The notes under the pieces were generated by a model that searched no databases, was not told where the DNA came from, and saw only the letters and a program-made list of their open reading frames with translations. The position numbers were made by a program, and so were the translations under genes. From contig NZ_CP127385.1 in assembly GCF_030378205.1 (NCBI RefSeq), forward strand, positions 7,648,922 to 7,712,921: a stretch of DNA of 64,000 nt, in the 5' to 3' direction. This DNA is from Bradyrhizobium sp. NP1. GTDB lineage: Bacteria; Pseudomonadota; Alphaproteobacteria; Rhizobiales; Xanthobacteraceae. This document shows, piece by piece, positions 52,425 through 61,998 of this stretch (positions within the stretch are counted from its first letter, which is position 1; each line of letters opens with the position of its first letter).

Positions 52425-53402
52425 TCACTCTACCTTGAGGCCGGCGAACTCGACCACCTTCTTCCACTTCTCGGTTTCCGCCTTGATCATGTCGCCGAAC
52501 GCTTCCGGCGACTGGATCAGCGGGTCGCCGCCGAGATCGGCGAGCCGCGCCTTCATGTCGGGCTCGGCGAGCACCGCGTTGATCTCGCTGTTGAGCTTTA
52601 CGATGATTTCCTTCGGCGTGTTCTTCGGCGCCCCCATGCCGAACAGCGCGCTCGCCTCGTAGCCCGGCACCGTCTCGGCGATCGCCTGCACGTCGGGCAG
52701 TTGCGGCGAACGCTGCGTCGTGGTGACGCCGAGCGCGCGCAACGCGCCGGAACGGATATGCTGGATGATCGAGGGCATGTTGTCGAAGATCACCTGCACC
52801 TGGCCGCCGAGCATGTCGGTGATCGCGGGTGCCGCGCCGCGATAGGGCACGTGCTGCATCGTCGTGCCGGTCATCGCCATGAACATCTCGCCCGACAGAT
52901 GCACCGAGGTGCCGTTGCCGGAGGAGGCCATGTTCACCTTGCCGGGATTGGCCTTCACATAGGCGATGAACTCGGCGACGTTCTTCGCCGGCACGTCCTT
53001 GTTGACCGTCATCACGTTGGGCACGCGGTTGAAGGAGGCGACCGCGGCGATGTCGCGGACGAAGTTGAACTTCAGGTTGGTGTAGAGCGTGGTGTTGATG
53101 TAGTTCGCCGGGTTGACCAGCAGCACGGTGTAGCCGTCCGGCTCCGCGTTCACCGCGGTCTCGGTGCCGATATTGTTGCCGGCGCCCGGCTTGTTCTCGA
53201 TCACGAATTGCTGGCCGAGCCGCTCCGACAGCCGCTGGCCGATCAGCCGCGCGATGATGTCGGTGGCCCCGCCCGGGGGATAGCCGACCAGGAACCGCAC
53301 CGGCCGCGTCGGATAGTCGAGCGCGGATGCGCCGCGCGCCGACGCGAGCAGGGCCGGCAGGCCGATTCCGATCAGGCCGAGAGCGCTGCGGCGTGAAGTC
53401 AT
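52425..53402 (-). CDS. Bug-family (TTT) periplasmic substrate-binding protein
   Basis: The 325-residue product has a signal peptide (RRSALGLIGIGLPALLASARGASA, Tat-like RR). The Bug/TctC signature follows: YPTRPVRFLVGYPPGGATDIIARLIGQRLSERLGQQFVIENKPGAGNNIGTE, then HVPYRGAAPAITDMLGGQVQVIFDNMPS. Such proteins bind carboxylates for tripartite tricarboxylate transporters or signalling. No tctA/tctB membrane genes are adjacent, so it is an orphan, as is common. GGGAGAAACCGC precedes the ATG at 53402. Confidence 0.92.
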   Translation of the reverse strand: MTSRRSALGLIGIGLPALLASARGASALDYPTRPVRFLVGYPPGGATDIIARLIGQRLSERLGQQFVIENKPGAGNNIGTETAVNAEPDGYTVLLVNPANYINTTLYTNLKFNFVRDIAAVASFNRVPNVMTVNKDVPAKNVAEFIAYVKANPGKVNMASSGNGTSVHLSGEMFMAMTGTTMQHVPYRGAAPAITDMLGGQVQVIFDNMPSIIQHIRSGALRALGVTTTQRSPQLPDVQAIAETVPGYEASALFGMGAPKNTPKEIIVKLNSEINAVLAEPDMKARLADLGGDPLIQSPEAFGDMIKAETEKWKKVVEFAGLKVE

Positions 53403-53551
53403 GCGGTTTCTCCCAGGATTTTGTTCGTTGAAGTGAAGGCGTTGTGCGTTGTAACAAACAACATCATGCACGACCAGAGCAGGCTAGTGGTCCGATTCTA
53501 ACATTCGCTATCCGCTTTTGCGCTCCACGAGATGCGACGAAAGGATAAGCC

Positions 53552-53957
53552 ATGACCGTGACGGTGAATGCGCTCGACCACATCGTGATCAACGTCGCCG
53601 ACGTCGCGCGGACGGCGCAGTGGTACCGCGCCATCCTCGGCATGGAGGTCAAGGTGTTCGATCCGGGTGAGGGCAAGCCGAAGCGCACCTCGCTCGTGTT
53701 CGGCAGCCAGAAGATCAATGTGCGGCCACGTGACGCCGGCACGGTCGAGTGGTTCACCGCCGATCACGTTGCGGCCGGCAGCGACGATCTCTGCTTTCTG
53801 ACGTCGAGCACACCGGACGAGGTGGTCGCGCACCTCAAGGCCCATGGCGTCGCGATCGAGGAAGGCCCGACCAGGAAGCAGGGCGCGCGCGGCATGCTGT
53901 TGTCGGTCTATTGCCGCGACCCCAGCCTGATCGAGATTTTCGTCCTACGAGAAGTGA
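53552..53957 (+). CDS. VOC/glyoxalase-family protein with a frameshifted C-terminus
   Basis: The protein has a complete VOC pattern: LDHIVINVADVARTAQWYRAILGMEVKVF, then INVRPRDAG, DLCFLTS and SVYCRDPSLIEI. The family is usually about 130 residues, ending with a short SSYEK-type tail. Here a run of four T (53937-53940) shifts the frame; dropping one T gives EISSYEK and TGA at 53955-53957, for 134 residues. As written, the frame misses that stop, runs through the adjacent repeat and continues antisense to the HD-GYP gene up to 55177. I therefore end the gene at the native stop. The extra T may be a real mutation or a sequencing error. AAAGGA precedes the ATG. Confidence 0.8.
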
Positions 53958-54093
53958 GGCGCTGGAGCGTTTTCGAGCGAAAGCCTGCCCCGAACTTGAT
54001 CCGGGCTGGGCACCGGTTCGCGCGAAGAAAACGCGTCAAACCAGGAATCTGGAGCATCGGTTCTGATTCCATCAGAACCGAACATGCTCTAAT
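53958..54093. repeat. Interspersed palindromic repeat, copy 3 (inverted, long form)
   Basis: Read on the minus strand this copy repeats copy 1 (TTAGAGCATGTTCGGTTCTG, the dyad, TTTGACGCGTTTTCTTCG, GCGAACCGGT). It has an extra segment of about 30 bp containing CCCGGATC-AA-GTTCGGGG before the end CGAAAACGCTCCAG. It fills the gap between the VOC gene and the HD-GYP gene. It supplies the TAG stop codon of the latter at 54089-54091. Confidence 0.85.
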
Positions 54094-55186
54094 ACGCGCC
54101 GAAGGCGACCGGGCGGAACGCCTGCAGCAGCTGCTGGTCGAGCTTGCCGCTCATGCCTTCCATCAGCGCAAAGGCGCGCGCATGCGTGAACGGCATGCGG
54201 TAGGCGCGCTTCTCCACCAGCGCCGCGTAGATGTCGACGATGGTGGTCAGCCGCACGATGTCGCTGATCTGGTTGCCCGAGAGCCCGTTCGGGTAGCCGC
54301 TGCCGTCGAGCATCTCGTGATGGTGCAGCACGACGTCGAGCATCTCCGCGGGGAAACCGCCCTGCGCCGCCAGCGCCTCGTAGCCGCGGCGCGGGTGCTG
54401 GCGGATCTCGTACATCTCTTCCTCGGTGAGCGGCGTCTTCTTGTCGAGGATCGCGACCGGCACGAAGGCCTTGCCGATATCGTGCAGCAGCGCGGCGCGC
54501 GCCAGGCGCCGCTGGTCGTCCTCGCGCATGCCGAGATTTTGCGCAAAGGCGACCGCGAAGCCCGTCACGAACAGGCAATGGCGATAGCTGTCGATATGGT
54601 GGCAGCCGACCGCGGTCAGCCATTCGCGCAGCGAGGTGTGCTTGATGGCCTTGAGGATCTTGTTCTCGGCCTGCATGACGTCCTCGATCGTCAGCGGCTC
54701 GCCCGCCGGCAGCTTCTCGAACATCTTCACGATGACCGCGTGCGCGGCCTCGACGCCACGGTTCAGCGCCTTGCCGCGGTCGGTCGCGTCATAGGCGGCG
54801 CTGTCGGGGAATGCGGCGCGGACGCGCTGCAGAATCGCGGCTGCGTCGAATGGCCGCGAGATGGTGTCGGTCGCGCCCAGTGCCCAGGCCTGCATCGACG
54901 CGTGGTGCAGCGCATCGGCGAGCACGAACAGCCGCGGCATGCTGCGATAGGCTTCGCCGCGCAGCTTGTTGCGGACGCGCTGCACGCTCTCGGCCGAACG
55001 CAGGTTGATGTCGACGACGATGCCGGACACCTCGCTCGCCGGCTTGTCCGGAATGTCCGACGTCGCAATCGCCTGAACCTCCCCCACCGAGCGCAGGATA
55101 TGCGCAAGCTCGTTGCTCTGGTCGGCCTGGTCAGAGGCAAGGAGAAGATGGCGCTTGGGCTGTTTCTGGGAGGCTGAGGCGGTCAT
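54089..55186 (-). CDS. HD-GYP phosphodiesterase with N-terminal receiver-like domain
   Basis: The 365-residue protein has a receiver-like N-terminal domain (about 12-125) with an acceptor-type Asp59 in IVVDINL. An HD-GYP domain follows, with HD at 235-236 (ALLHDIGKA) and the HHExxDGxGYP motif at 289-299. Such proteins hydrolyse cyclic-di-GMP in the cytoplasm. No partner kinase is next to it. ATG at 55186 is preferred to an upstream TTG at 55225. The stop codon belongs to the adjacent repeat, so the last residues (VAFGAY) abut repeat DNA. Confidence 0.9.
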   Translation of the reverse strand: MTASASQKQPKRHLLLASDQADQSNELAHILRSVGEVQAIATSDIPDKPASEVSGIVVDINLRSAESVQRVRNKLRGEAYRSMPRLFVLADALHHASMQAWALGATDTISRPFDAAAILQRVRAAFPDSAAYDATDRGKALNRGVEAAHAVIVKMFEKLPAGEPLTIEDVMQAENKILKAIKHTSLREWLTAVGCHHIDSYRHCLFVTGFAVAFAQNLGMREDDQRRLARAALLHDIGKAFVPVAILDKKTPLTEEEMYEIRQHPRRGYEALAAQGGFPAEMLDVVLHHHEMLDGSGYPNGLSGNQISDIVRLTTIVDIYAALVEKRAYRMPFTHARAFALMEGMSGKLDQQLLQAFRPVAFGAY

Positions 55187-55315
55187 GGATTTCCGGCAGC
55201 TTGCGAGGGACGACTGGTCACGCAACTTACCGACAATGGGTTCCCTGCCGCTTAATGGGCGTCATGAACGGACTTGCTCGATGAAAGCTACAATTTTAGC
55301 GAATGCGCCTCGCGC

Positions 55316-55348
55316 AAAAAAGTCCGCCGGAGGCTTGCTCCGGCGGAC
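55316..55348 (-). terminator. Rho-independent terminator of the molybdenum hydroxylase operon
   Basis: The 11-bp stem GTCCGCCGGAG / CTCCGGCGGAC has a 5-nt loop. On the minus strand it is followed by TTTTTT. It is 28 bp after the stop of the large subunit gene. Confidence 0.9.
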
Positions 55349-55376
55349 CGTGGTCGTGTTCGCGTGCTGACGCGCC

Positions 55377-57683
55377 TTACGCCTTCATCGCCGCCTTCAC
55401 CGCCTCCGCCGAGATCGGCAGCGAGCGCACACGCGCGCCGACCGCGTTGAACACCGCGTTGCCGATCGCGGGCGCGACCACCGTCACCGCGGGCTCGCCG
55501 ACGCCGGTGGCGTGCTCGCCATTGGCGATCACGGCAACCGCGACCTCCGGCAGCTGGCTCATGCGCAGCGGCGTGTAGCTGTCGAAGTTGGTCTGCTCGA
55601 TGCCGCCGTCCTTCAGCGTCGCCTTCTCATAGAGCGCGAGCGAAAGCCCCCACAGCGCCGCGCCCTCGACCTGGGCGCGGATGTTGTCGGGATGCACCTG
55701 GGTGCCGACGTCGGTGGCCACGGTCAGCTTCTTGACCTTGACCTCGCCCGATGGCGCGACCGCGACATGGGCGACGCAGGCGGTCCAGCTTGCGGTGGCG
55801 CGCTCCTGCGAGGAGACGCAGGCAACGCCCATGCCCTCGCCCTGCGGCAGCTGCCTGGTGCCGTAGCCGGCGAGCCCCATCGCGGCGAGCAGCGTGTTGC
55901 GCAGCCGCTGCGCGCCGCCGGCATTGGCGCCCTTGCCGTCGAGCATGTCGATGCGGTACTGCGCCGGGTCGCGTCCGACCGCATGCGCGAGCTCATCGAC
56001 CATGCTTTCGACCGCCCAGAACGTCCAGCCCGGCGCCACCGAGCGCAGCTGCCCCGACGGCGTGGCGGTATGCGCCATCTCGTTGAGGATCGCCCGCACA
56101 TTGTGATTGGGCACGGTGTAGAAGAAGTCCGCGCCGTTCACGGTGAACGCATCCAGCGAGCCCTTCTTGTCGACCGAGGGCGACAGGAAGTCGGGAATGC
56201 CCCAACGCTTGGTCGGCCACGCCGAAACCACGTCGTGGTTCATCGCGATCAGCTTGCCGTCGCCGTCGAGACCGGCCTTGATCTTCTGGTAGGTCAGCGG
56301 ACGCGAGAAATCCATCGTCATGTCGTTCTCGCGCGAGTAGATCACCTTGACCGGCTTGCCGACTGCTTTCGCGGCCTGCACCGCCGGCACCATCATGTCG
56401 GCATCGAGCCGCCGGCCGAAGCCGCCGCCCAGCCACATCTGGTGCATGACCACGAATTTGGGATCGATCCCGGCCGCACCGGCGGCGATCGCGCCGGAGC
56501 GCGTCGCGAACTGGTTGCCGGAATAGACGTGCAGGATGTCGCCCTTGAACTCCGCCGTGGCGTTCATCGGCTCCATCGGCGCGTGGATGTTGATGCTGGT
56601 GGTGTATTCCGCCTCCAGCACCTTCGCGGCGGTGCCGAGCGCCGCCTTGGTGTCACCGTCCTTGACGAAGAACTCTCCGGAATCGTCGAGCGCCTGCAGC
56701 CTTTTGGCTTCGGTCAATAGCGATTCACTGGTCAGCTTCGCGTTCGGACCACCGTCATAGGCAACCTTCAGCGCATCCGCCGCCTTGCGCGCATTGGCAT
56801 AGGTGTTGGCGACCGCCACCACCCAGCCCGTGGTCGTTCCCGTCTTGTCGTCGAGCGTCACCGCCTTGATGAAGCCGGGCAGCTTTTTCGCGGCACTGTC
56901 GTCGACCGATGTCACGGTCGCGCCGTAGCGCACCGGCGGAGTGACGACCGCGCCGTACACCATGCCCGGCAGCATCACGTCGATGCCGTATTTCGCCGCG
57001 CCGTTGGTCTTGGAGGGGATGTCGAGCTGCGGCACCGAGACGCCGATCAGCGTGTACCGGTCCGGCGTCTTCAGCTTGATCGCCTTCAGCTCGTCCGGCG
57101 TGAAGGTCTTGGTCGCCTTGCCGCTCTTGACGACGTCGCCAAAGCTCATCTGCTTCTTCGCCTTCGCATGCGCGATCATGGAGTCGCGCACCACGAGCTC
57201 GGAAGCCGGCACGCCCATGATGCCGGCGGCCGCTTCGGTGAGCGCGATGCGCCCCGCGGCGCCGGCACGGCTCATCGCCTCGAAATTCATCATGGTCGAC
57301 CAGCTGCCGCCGGTGATCTGCACGCCCAGCACGGGATCGTTGAATTTCGGATCGTTGGAGGCGAGCTGGACCCGCATGTCCTTCCAGTTCGCGCCGAGCT
57401 CTTCGGCGACGATCTGCGCCATGGTGGAGGCGATGTGCTGGCCCATGTCGGCCTTGCCGCAGGTCACGGTCACGATGCCGTCGGGCGCGATCGAGTACCA
57501 GACGCTGGGATCGAAATTGGCGGGCGCGGCGAGCGCCTGGTCGGCGCCGAGCATGCCGGGAACGGCGGAATAGCCGAGCGCGAGCCCTGCGGCCGCGGTG
57601 CCCACGAGGAAATGGCGGCGGCTGAGATCGGCCGCGTCGGGCTGACTGATCCTGGTCTTGTCGATTTTCACGTGGCTGTTCAT
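55377..57683 (-). CDS. Tat-exported molybdopterin-binding subunit, xanthine oxidase family (IorB-like)
   Basis: The 768-residue protein starts with a Tat signal ([14 protein letters not shown], twin Arg 22-23). Molybdopterin-binding domains follow, including the repeated domain typical of the IorB/CoxL-like single large subunit ([46 protein letters not shown]). It would hydroxylate an N-heterocycle or oxidise an aldehyde in the periplasm, passing electrons through the 2Fe-2S partner. No FAD subunit is present, as in isoquinoline 1-oxidoreductase. ATG at 57683 follows GGAGGG and overlaps the small subunit gene by 4 bp. Confidence 0.9.
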   Translation of the reverse strand: MNSHVKIDKTRISQPDAADLSRRHFLVGTAAAGLALGYSAVPGMLGADQALAAPANFDPSVWYSIAPDGIVTVTCGKADMGQHIASTMAQIVAEELGANWKDMRVQLASNDPKFNDPVLGVQITGGSWSTMMNFEAMSRAGAAGRIALTEAAAGIMGVPASELVVRDSMIAHAKAKKQMSFGDVVKSGKATKTFTPDELKAIKLKTPDRYTLIGVSVPQLDIPSKTNGAAKYGIDVMLPGMVYGAVVTPPVRYGATVTSVDDSAAKKLPGFIKAVTLDDKTGTTTGWVVAVANTYANARKAADALKVAYDGGPNAKLTSESLLTEAKRLQALDDSGEFFVKDGDTKAALGTAAKVLEAEYTTSINIHAPMEPMNATAEFKGDILHVYSGNQFATRSGAIAAGAAGIDPKFVVMHQMWLGGGFGRRLDADMMVPAVQAAKAVGKPVKVIYSRENDMTMDFSRPLTYQKIKAGLDGDGKLIAMNHDVVSAWPTKRWGIPDFLSPSVDKKGSLDAFTVNGADFFYTVPNHNVRAILNEMAHTATPSGQLRSVAPGWTFWAVESMVDELAHAVGRDPAQYRIDMLDGKGANAGGAQRLRNTLLAAMGLAGYGTRQLPQGEGMGVACVSSQERATASWTACVAHVAVAPSGEVKVKKLTVATDVGTQVHPDNIRAQVEGAALWGLSLALYEKATLKDGGIEQTNFDSYTPLRMSQLPEVAVAVIANGEHATGVGEPAVTVVAPAIGNAVFNAVGARVRSLPISAEAVKAAMKA

Positions 57684-58168
57684 GTCGCCCTCCGCTCGCC
57701 GGCGTTGGAGGCGGTGCGCATCTCGGACGCGGCCCGCATGATCGCCTTCTGGATCCGCGAATAGGTCATGCAGCGGCAGAGATTGCCGTCCATGGCGTCG
57801 ACGACCTCTTCCCGCGTCGGGTTGGAATTCTTGGCGAGCAGGGCTGCGGCCTGCATGATCTGGCCCGACTGGCAGTAGCCGCATTGCGGCACCTGCTCGG
57901 CGATCCAGGCCTTCTGCAGGGGATGATCGCCCTTGGGCGCGAGCCCTTCGATGGTGGTGATCTTCTTGCCGACGGCGTCGCCGAGCGCGGTCTGGCACGA
58001 ACGCACCGCCTCGCCATTGATGTGAACCGTGCAGGCGCCGCACAGTCCCGCGCCGCAGCCGAACTTCGTGCCCGTCATCTGCAATTGCTCGCGGATGACC
58101 CAGAGGAGCGGCGTATCGTTGGCCGCCTCGACGGACATATTTCGTCCGTTGATATTGAGACTAGGCAT
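57680..58168 (-). CDS. (2Fe-2S)-binding subunit of the molybdenum hydroxylase (IorA-like)
   Basis: The 162-residue protein has a plant-type ferredoxin cluster site (Cys38, Cys43, Cys46, Cys58) and a C-terminal four-helix [2Fe-2S] domain (Cys96, Cys99, Cys131, Cys133 in [14 protein letters not shown] and NLCRCMTY). It carries electrons from the molybdenum centre. It has no own signal peptide and probably travels with the Tat-tagged partner. GGAAGGGG precedes the ATG at 58168. It is the first gene of the two-gene operon. Confidence 0.93.
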   Translation of the reverse strand: MPSLNINGRNMSVEAANDTPLLWVIREQLQMTGTKFGCGAGLCGACTVHINGEAVRSCQTALGDAVGKKITTIEGLAPKGDHPLQKAWIAEQVPQCGYCQSGQIMQAAALLAKNSNPTREEVVDAMDGNLCRCMTYSRIQKAIMRAASEMRTASNAGERRAT

Positions 58169-58448
58169 TAGAGCATCCCCTTCCGGTGTACGAGGCCGCT
58201 TACGGCGGCAGTCACTTTTGGGTAACCGGCACCCACCGGGCCAGTGTCGGAGCTGGGAAGAATGATCGCGTTCGTTTGCGGTGGCAATCCGATTCGGACT
58301 CCCGCTGTGCGGGTAAAAATGTTTTTGAAAATTTTGCTTGTGCGCTGCGACAAAAAACTTGTCACAATCTCGCCGAACTGCGCCGGATTTCCTCACCCGG
58401 CAAAGCCGCGATACAGTTAGCGCGATCGAAAAAAGCCGGAAGAGCTTC

Positions 58449-59243
58449 ATGCCAACCATCGACCGCGACGGGGTCAAGATCCACTACGAGGTGCATGGCG
58501 ACGGCCCGCCCTTGATCCTGACCCACGGATTTTCCGCGACATCGGCGATGTGGGCGGATCAGATCGAGGCCTTGGCGCAACGGCACACGCTGGTGCTGTG
58601 GGACATGCGCGGCCACGGCCGTTCCGACTACCCCGACGATCCCGCCGCCTACAGCGAAGCGCACACCGTCGGCGACATCGCGGCGCTGCTGGACGCGGTC
58701 GGCGCTGCCAGCGCCATCGTCGGCGGGCTTTCGCTCGGCGGCTACATGTCGCTCGCGTTCTGCCATGCCCATCCCGAGCGGGTCCGCGCGCTCCTCATCA
58801 TCGACACCGGGCCCGGCTTCAGGAAGGACGACGCGCGCGAGGCCTGGAACGCTCGCGCGCTCGGCATCGCGGACCAGTTCGAGCGCGAGGGGCTGGCCGT
58901 GCTGCGGTCGGCGAGCCGCGAGCGCGCGACCGCCATCCATCGCGATGCATCGGGCCTGGCGCGCGCCGCGCGCGGCATGCTGACCCAGCGCGATGCGCAC
59001 GTGATCGAGCATCTCGCCGCGATCAGGGTGCCGGCGCTGGTCGTGGTCGGCGCCGACGACACGCCGTTTCTCGCCGCCTCCGACCATATGGCAGCGAAGA
59101 TTCCTGCCGCCCGGAAAATCGTGATCCCCGCCGCCGGCCATGCCGTGAACATCGACCAGCCGCAGGCGTTCATCGATACGGTCCTGCCGTTCCTGCACGG
59201 CCTGCCGCGGGAGGCCGCGGCGGAGTCCGCGATGCGTTCCTGA
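58449..59243 (+). CDS. Alpha/beta-fold hydrolase
   Basis: The 264-residue protein has the oxyanion segment [16 protein letters not shown], the [11 protein letters not shown] motif, and the nucleophile Ser95 in [13 protein letters not shown]. The acid region is [13 protein letters not shown] and the catalytic His is in [11 protein letters not shown]. It resembles 3-oxoadipate enol-lactonase-type hydrolases, but the substrate is not defined. AAGAGC precedes the ATG. A dienelactone-hydrolase-like gene follows 52 bp later, which hints at related lactone or ester chemistry. Confidence 0.9.
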   Translation: MPTIDRDGVKIHYEVHGDGPPLILTHGFSATSAMWADQIEALAQRHTLVLWDMRGHGRSDYPDDPAAYSEAHTVGDIAALLDAVGAASAIVGGLSLGGYMSLAFCHAHPERVRALLIIDTGPGFRKDDAREAWNARALGIADQFEREGLAVLRSASRERATAIHRDASGLARAARGMLTQRDAHVIEHLAAIRVPALVVVGADDTPFLAASDHMAAKIPAARKIVIPAAGHAVNIDQPQAFIDTVLPFLHGLPREAAAESAMRS

Positions 59244-59295
59244 CGGCGCCGCCCAAACGACGATCCCTCAACCCTCAAACCAGATGGAATAGACC

Positions 59296-59967
59296 GTGGG
59301 AAAAGACATCAAGCTGACGGCATCGGACAAGTTTCAGCTCGGCGCTTATCGCGCCGATCCAGCGGGCGCGCCCAAGGGCGCGATCGTGGTGATCCAGGAG
59401 ATCTTTGGCGTCAACCACCATATCCGCAGCGTCTGCGACCGGCTGGCCGCTGAAGGCTATGTTGCGGTTGCGCCATCGATCTTCGACCGCATCGAGCCGA
59501 ATTTCCAGAGCGGCTATTCGCCCGACGAGGTCGCCAATGCACGCAAGTTCGTCGCCAATCCGGATTTCCCGGCGATGCTGCGCGACACAGAGGCCGCGAT
59601 CGATTCCGTGCAGAGCGTCGGCCCGGTCGGCATCGTCGGCTTCTGCCTCGGCGGCAGCATCGCCTATGCGGCGGCGACAAAACTCTCCGGGCTGAAGGCG
59701 GCCGTCGGCTATTATGGCGGCGCCATCGTGCGCTTTGCCGACGACAAGCCGAAGGTGCCGACCGAGCTGCATTTCGGCGAGAAGGATGCCGGCATTCCCC
59801 TGAGCGATGTCGAGGCCATCAAGGCGAAGCGGCCGGAGGTCGAGATCTACATCTATCCGGGTGCCCAGCACGGCTTCCATTGCGACGAGCGCGCGAGCTA
59901 CGACAAGAAGAGCGCCGACATCGCCTGGCCGCGCACCCTGGAATTTTTTCGGAAGCACTTGAGGTGA
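59296..59967 (+). CDS. Dienelactone hydrolase family protein
   Basis: The 223-residue protein has the DLH fold with nucleophile Cys117 in IVGFCLGGSIAYAAA and the catalytic His in YPGAQHGFHCDERASYD. The early PKGAIVVIQEIFGVNHHIRSVCDRLAAEGYVAVAPSIFDR is a hallmark of the family. These enzymes open lactones or cleave esters in aromatic-compound breakdown. The start is GTG at 59296. It ends 42 bp before the convergent export gene. Confidence 0.92.
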   Translation: MGKDIKLTASDKFQLGAYRADPAGAPKGAIVVIQEIFGVNHHIRSVCDRLAAEGYVAVAPSIFDRIEPNFQSGYSPDEVANARKFVANPDFPAMLRDTEAAIDSVQSVGPVGIVGFCLGGSIAYAAATKLSGLKAAVGYYGGAIVRFADDKPKVPTELHFGEKDAGIPLSDVEAIKAKRPEVEIYIYPGAQHGFHCDERASYDKKSADIAWPRTLEFFRKHLR

Positions 59968-60009
59968 CGCGCAGCGTCAATCTGGTCTGACGACGGACTG
60001 CGTCCTTCG

Positions 60010-60741
60010 TCAGAACCAGCGCTCGCCCACCTGCACGGTGTCGCCTGGACCGAGCGGGGTGCCGAGCGGCACCGAGGTGCGGCTGGGGCCGCCGGCATTG
60101 CTGTGGGTGAGCGTCACCACGTCGCGGCGCGCACGCGGCGAGAAGCCGCCGGCGATCGCGATCGCGCTCTCGACCGTCATGTTGGGGACGTAGGGGTATT
60201 GGCCGGGCGCCTGAACCTCACCGAGGATGAAGAACGGGCGATAGGCCTCGATCTCGACCGCGACCGACGGCTCGCGGATATAGCCGCGGCGCAGTCGCGC
60301 GCCGATCTCGGCAGCCAGGCCCGCGGGCGTGCGGCCGCGCGCCGGCACCTGTCCGATCAGCGGCATGGTGATCGAGCCGGCGGCATCGATCGCATAGGTG
60401 TTGGTGAGGCCTTCCTGGCCATAGACCACGACGCGCAGCTTGTCGCCGGCATCGAGCTGATAGCCGCCGTCGTAAGCCACCGGCGCGGGCGCCGCGGCGT
60501 AGGCAACGGGCGCCGGCGCGTAAGACGGCGCGCGCGTGGAGGCAAAGCTGTTGCGCAGCGCGCCGATCGCGCCGCCGCCGCTCGCACCGGCCGCGGCCGG
60601 CTGGTTATAGAGCGGGCCATAGGCCATGGTGTCGAGATCGCCGGGACCCGCGACCGGATATGTCGTCTGCATGCAGCCGGACAGCGCGAGCGCGACCGCA
60701 GCGGCAATGATGGGCAATCGAAACGCGCGCACAGCCCGCAC
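60010..60741 (-). CDS. Wza-like polysaccharide export (OPX) lipoprotein
   Basis: The 243-residue product has a lipoprotein signal (ALALSGCMQ). A Pro/Ala-rich linker follows, then the Poly_export domain (YQLDAGDKLRVVVYGQEGLTNTYAIDAAGSITMPLIGQVPARG, in part) and SLBB-like repeats (FFILGEVQAPGQYPYVPNMTVESAIAIAGGFSPRARRDVV). OPX proteins form the outer-membrane pore for capsule or exopolysaccharide. No glycosyltransferase or wzc gene is adjacent. The start appears to be GTG at 60741. Confidence 0.9.
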   Translation of the reverse strand: MRAVRAFRLPIIAAAVALALSGCMQTTYPVAGPGDLDTMAYGPLYNQPAAAGASGGGAIGALRNSFASTRAPSYAPAPVAYAAAPAPVAYDGGYQLDAGDKLRVVVYGQEGLTNTYAIDAAGSITMPLIGQVPARGRTPAGLAAEIGARLRRGYIREPSVAVEIEAYRPFFILGEVQAPGQYPYVPNMTVESAIAIAGGFSPRARRDVVTLTHSNAGGPSRTSVPLGTPLGPGDTVQVGERWF

Positions 60742-60889
60742 CCCTTCAAGCGAGATGCCTCAGTCTTGCACCGGTTATGGTTAACAAACGGTTTTCGCGA
60801 GGCACCGTGCGCCAAGTCTCGCTCTCCCCGCTTGCGGGGAGAGGTCAACTGGTCCGTGGGCAGACCGATCGAAAGGATCGCGATCGAGA

Positions 60890-61549
60890 TCAGGCGGCGT
60901 TGACGCCGACCCCGATCGGGCAGGACACGCCGGTGCCGCCGAGGCCGCAATAGCCGGCCGGGTTCTTGGCCAGATATTGCTGATGATAGTCCTCGGCGAA
61001 ATAGAACGGCCCGGCGGGCGCGATCTCGGTCGTGATGGAGCCAAGCCCCTTGGCGGCGAGCGCCTTCTGATAGAGCGCCTTCGACGCCTCGGCGGTTTTG
61101 CGCTGGGCTTCGCTCGTGGTGTAGATCGCCGAGCGATATTGCGTGCCGACGTCGTTGCCCTGGCGCATGCCCTGCGTCGGGTTGTGATCTTCCCAGAACG
61201 TCTTCAGCAGTTTCTCGTACGAGATCTTTTTCGGATCGAACACGACCAGCACCACCTCGGTATGGCCGGTGCGCCCCGAGCAGACCTCTTCATAGGTCGG
61301 GTTCGGCGTGTGGCCGCCGGCATAGCCGACGGCGGTGACATGGACGCCGTCGCCAAGCTCCCAGAACTTGCGCTCGGCGCCCCAGAAGCAGCCGAGCCCG
61401 AACACCGCCTGCTCCGAACCTTCCGGATAAGGCGGCTTGAGGTTATGGCCGTTGACGAAATGCGTGATCGCGGTCGGGATCGGCTGCGAGCGGCCGGCCA
61501 GCGCCTCGGCGGCACTGGGCAGCGCGGTGGTCTTGCGCATGAACAACAT
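60890..61549 (-). CDS. msrA: Peptide-methionine (S)-S-oxide reductase MsrA
   Basis: The 219-residue enzyme has the catalytic GCFWGAER motif (Cys54), [25 protein letters not shown] and [26 protein letters not shown]. The C-terminal resolving cysteines are in GYCGLGG and GVSCPIG. It reduces methionine-S-sulfoxide in proteins with thioredoxin as donor. No signal peptide is obvious, so it is probably cytoplasmic. Its length is usual for the longer MsrA group with an extended N-terminus. Confidence 0.96.
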   Translation of the reverse strand: MLFMRKTTALPSAAEALAGRSQPIPTAITHFVNGHNLKPPYPEGSEQAVFGLGCFWGAERKFWELGDGVHVTAVGYAGGHTPNPTYEEVCSGRTGHTEVVLVVFDPKKISYEKLLKTFWEDHNPTQGMRQGNDVGTQYRSAIYTTSEAQRKTAEASKALYQKALAAKGLGSITTEIAPAGPFYFAEDYHQQYLAKNPAGYCGLGGTGVSCPIGVGVNAA

Positions 61550-61680
61550 GGATGGTCTCCAGGCGGCAATGAGGACGCCGTCCGCGACGGACGCGCGCGT
61601 CCCTGCTGTGAGCCTTTATATAGGTCTTTACGGGCGGATTGGCACGTCCGTTACGCCGGGAGCCTCTGGCGGGCCCGGCG

Positions 61681-61998
61681 TCAGTCGCGCGAATAGCCGA
61701 TCAGCGGCTTGCGCGGCCGGAACAGGATCATCAGCACAAGGCCGATCACGCCAAGCACCGCAAAAACCGGCTGGTCCAGCACCACCCGGACCACCCAGCC
61801 CCACAGCCACGGCGCGTGGCCCTCGACCCAGGTCCGGAAGGCCTGCTGGCTTGCCTGGTTGATGTCGTTCCAGAACTGGCCGAACCGGGTGAAACGCAGG
61901 CTCTGGTCGGCGACGAAACGCGCCCCGTCATAGACCAGGAAAATGAATCCGCCGGCCAGCAGCAAAAGCCCGATAAATCGGAAAAACCCGCGGATCAT
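61681..61998 (-). CDS. Small membrane protein, PetM/YqaE-like size, unknown family
   Basis: The 105-residue protein has two membrane helices (FFRFIGLLLLAGGFIFLVYDGARF and VFAVLGVIGLVLMILFRPRKP). The aromatic-rich periplasmic loop (FGQFWNDINQASQQAFRTWVEGHAPWLWGWVV) lies between them. I do not recognise the family. It is separated from msrA by 131 bp and from the rpsT promoter by about 120 bp, divergently. Confidence 0.7.
   Translation of the reverse strand: MIRGFFRFIGLLLLAGGFIFLVYDGARFVADQSLRFTRFGQFWNDINQASQQAFRTWVEGHAPWLWGWVVRVVLDQPVFAVLGVIGLVLMILFRPRKPLIGYSRD

Noticed and set aside
53958..55177. C-terminal extension of the VOC open frame
   Set aside because: It translates a repeat and the antisense of the HD-GYP gene. 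A one-base change in the T run restores the family length.
58165..58190. Possible fourth copy of the interspersed repeat (TTAGAGCATCCCCTTCCGG)
   Set aside because: Only the first 10 or so bases resemble the repeat; the core TTTTGACGCG and the far end are missing. The GGAAGGGG part is explained as a ribosome binding site.
60010..60741. Complete exopolysaccharide cluster
   Set aside because: Only the OPX lipoprotein is present; no polymerase, flippase, Wzc kinase or glycosyltransferase lies next to it.
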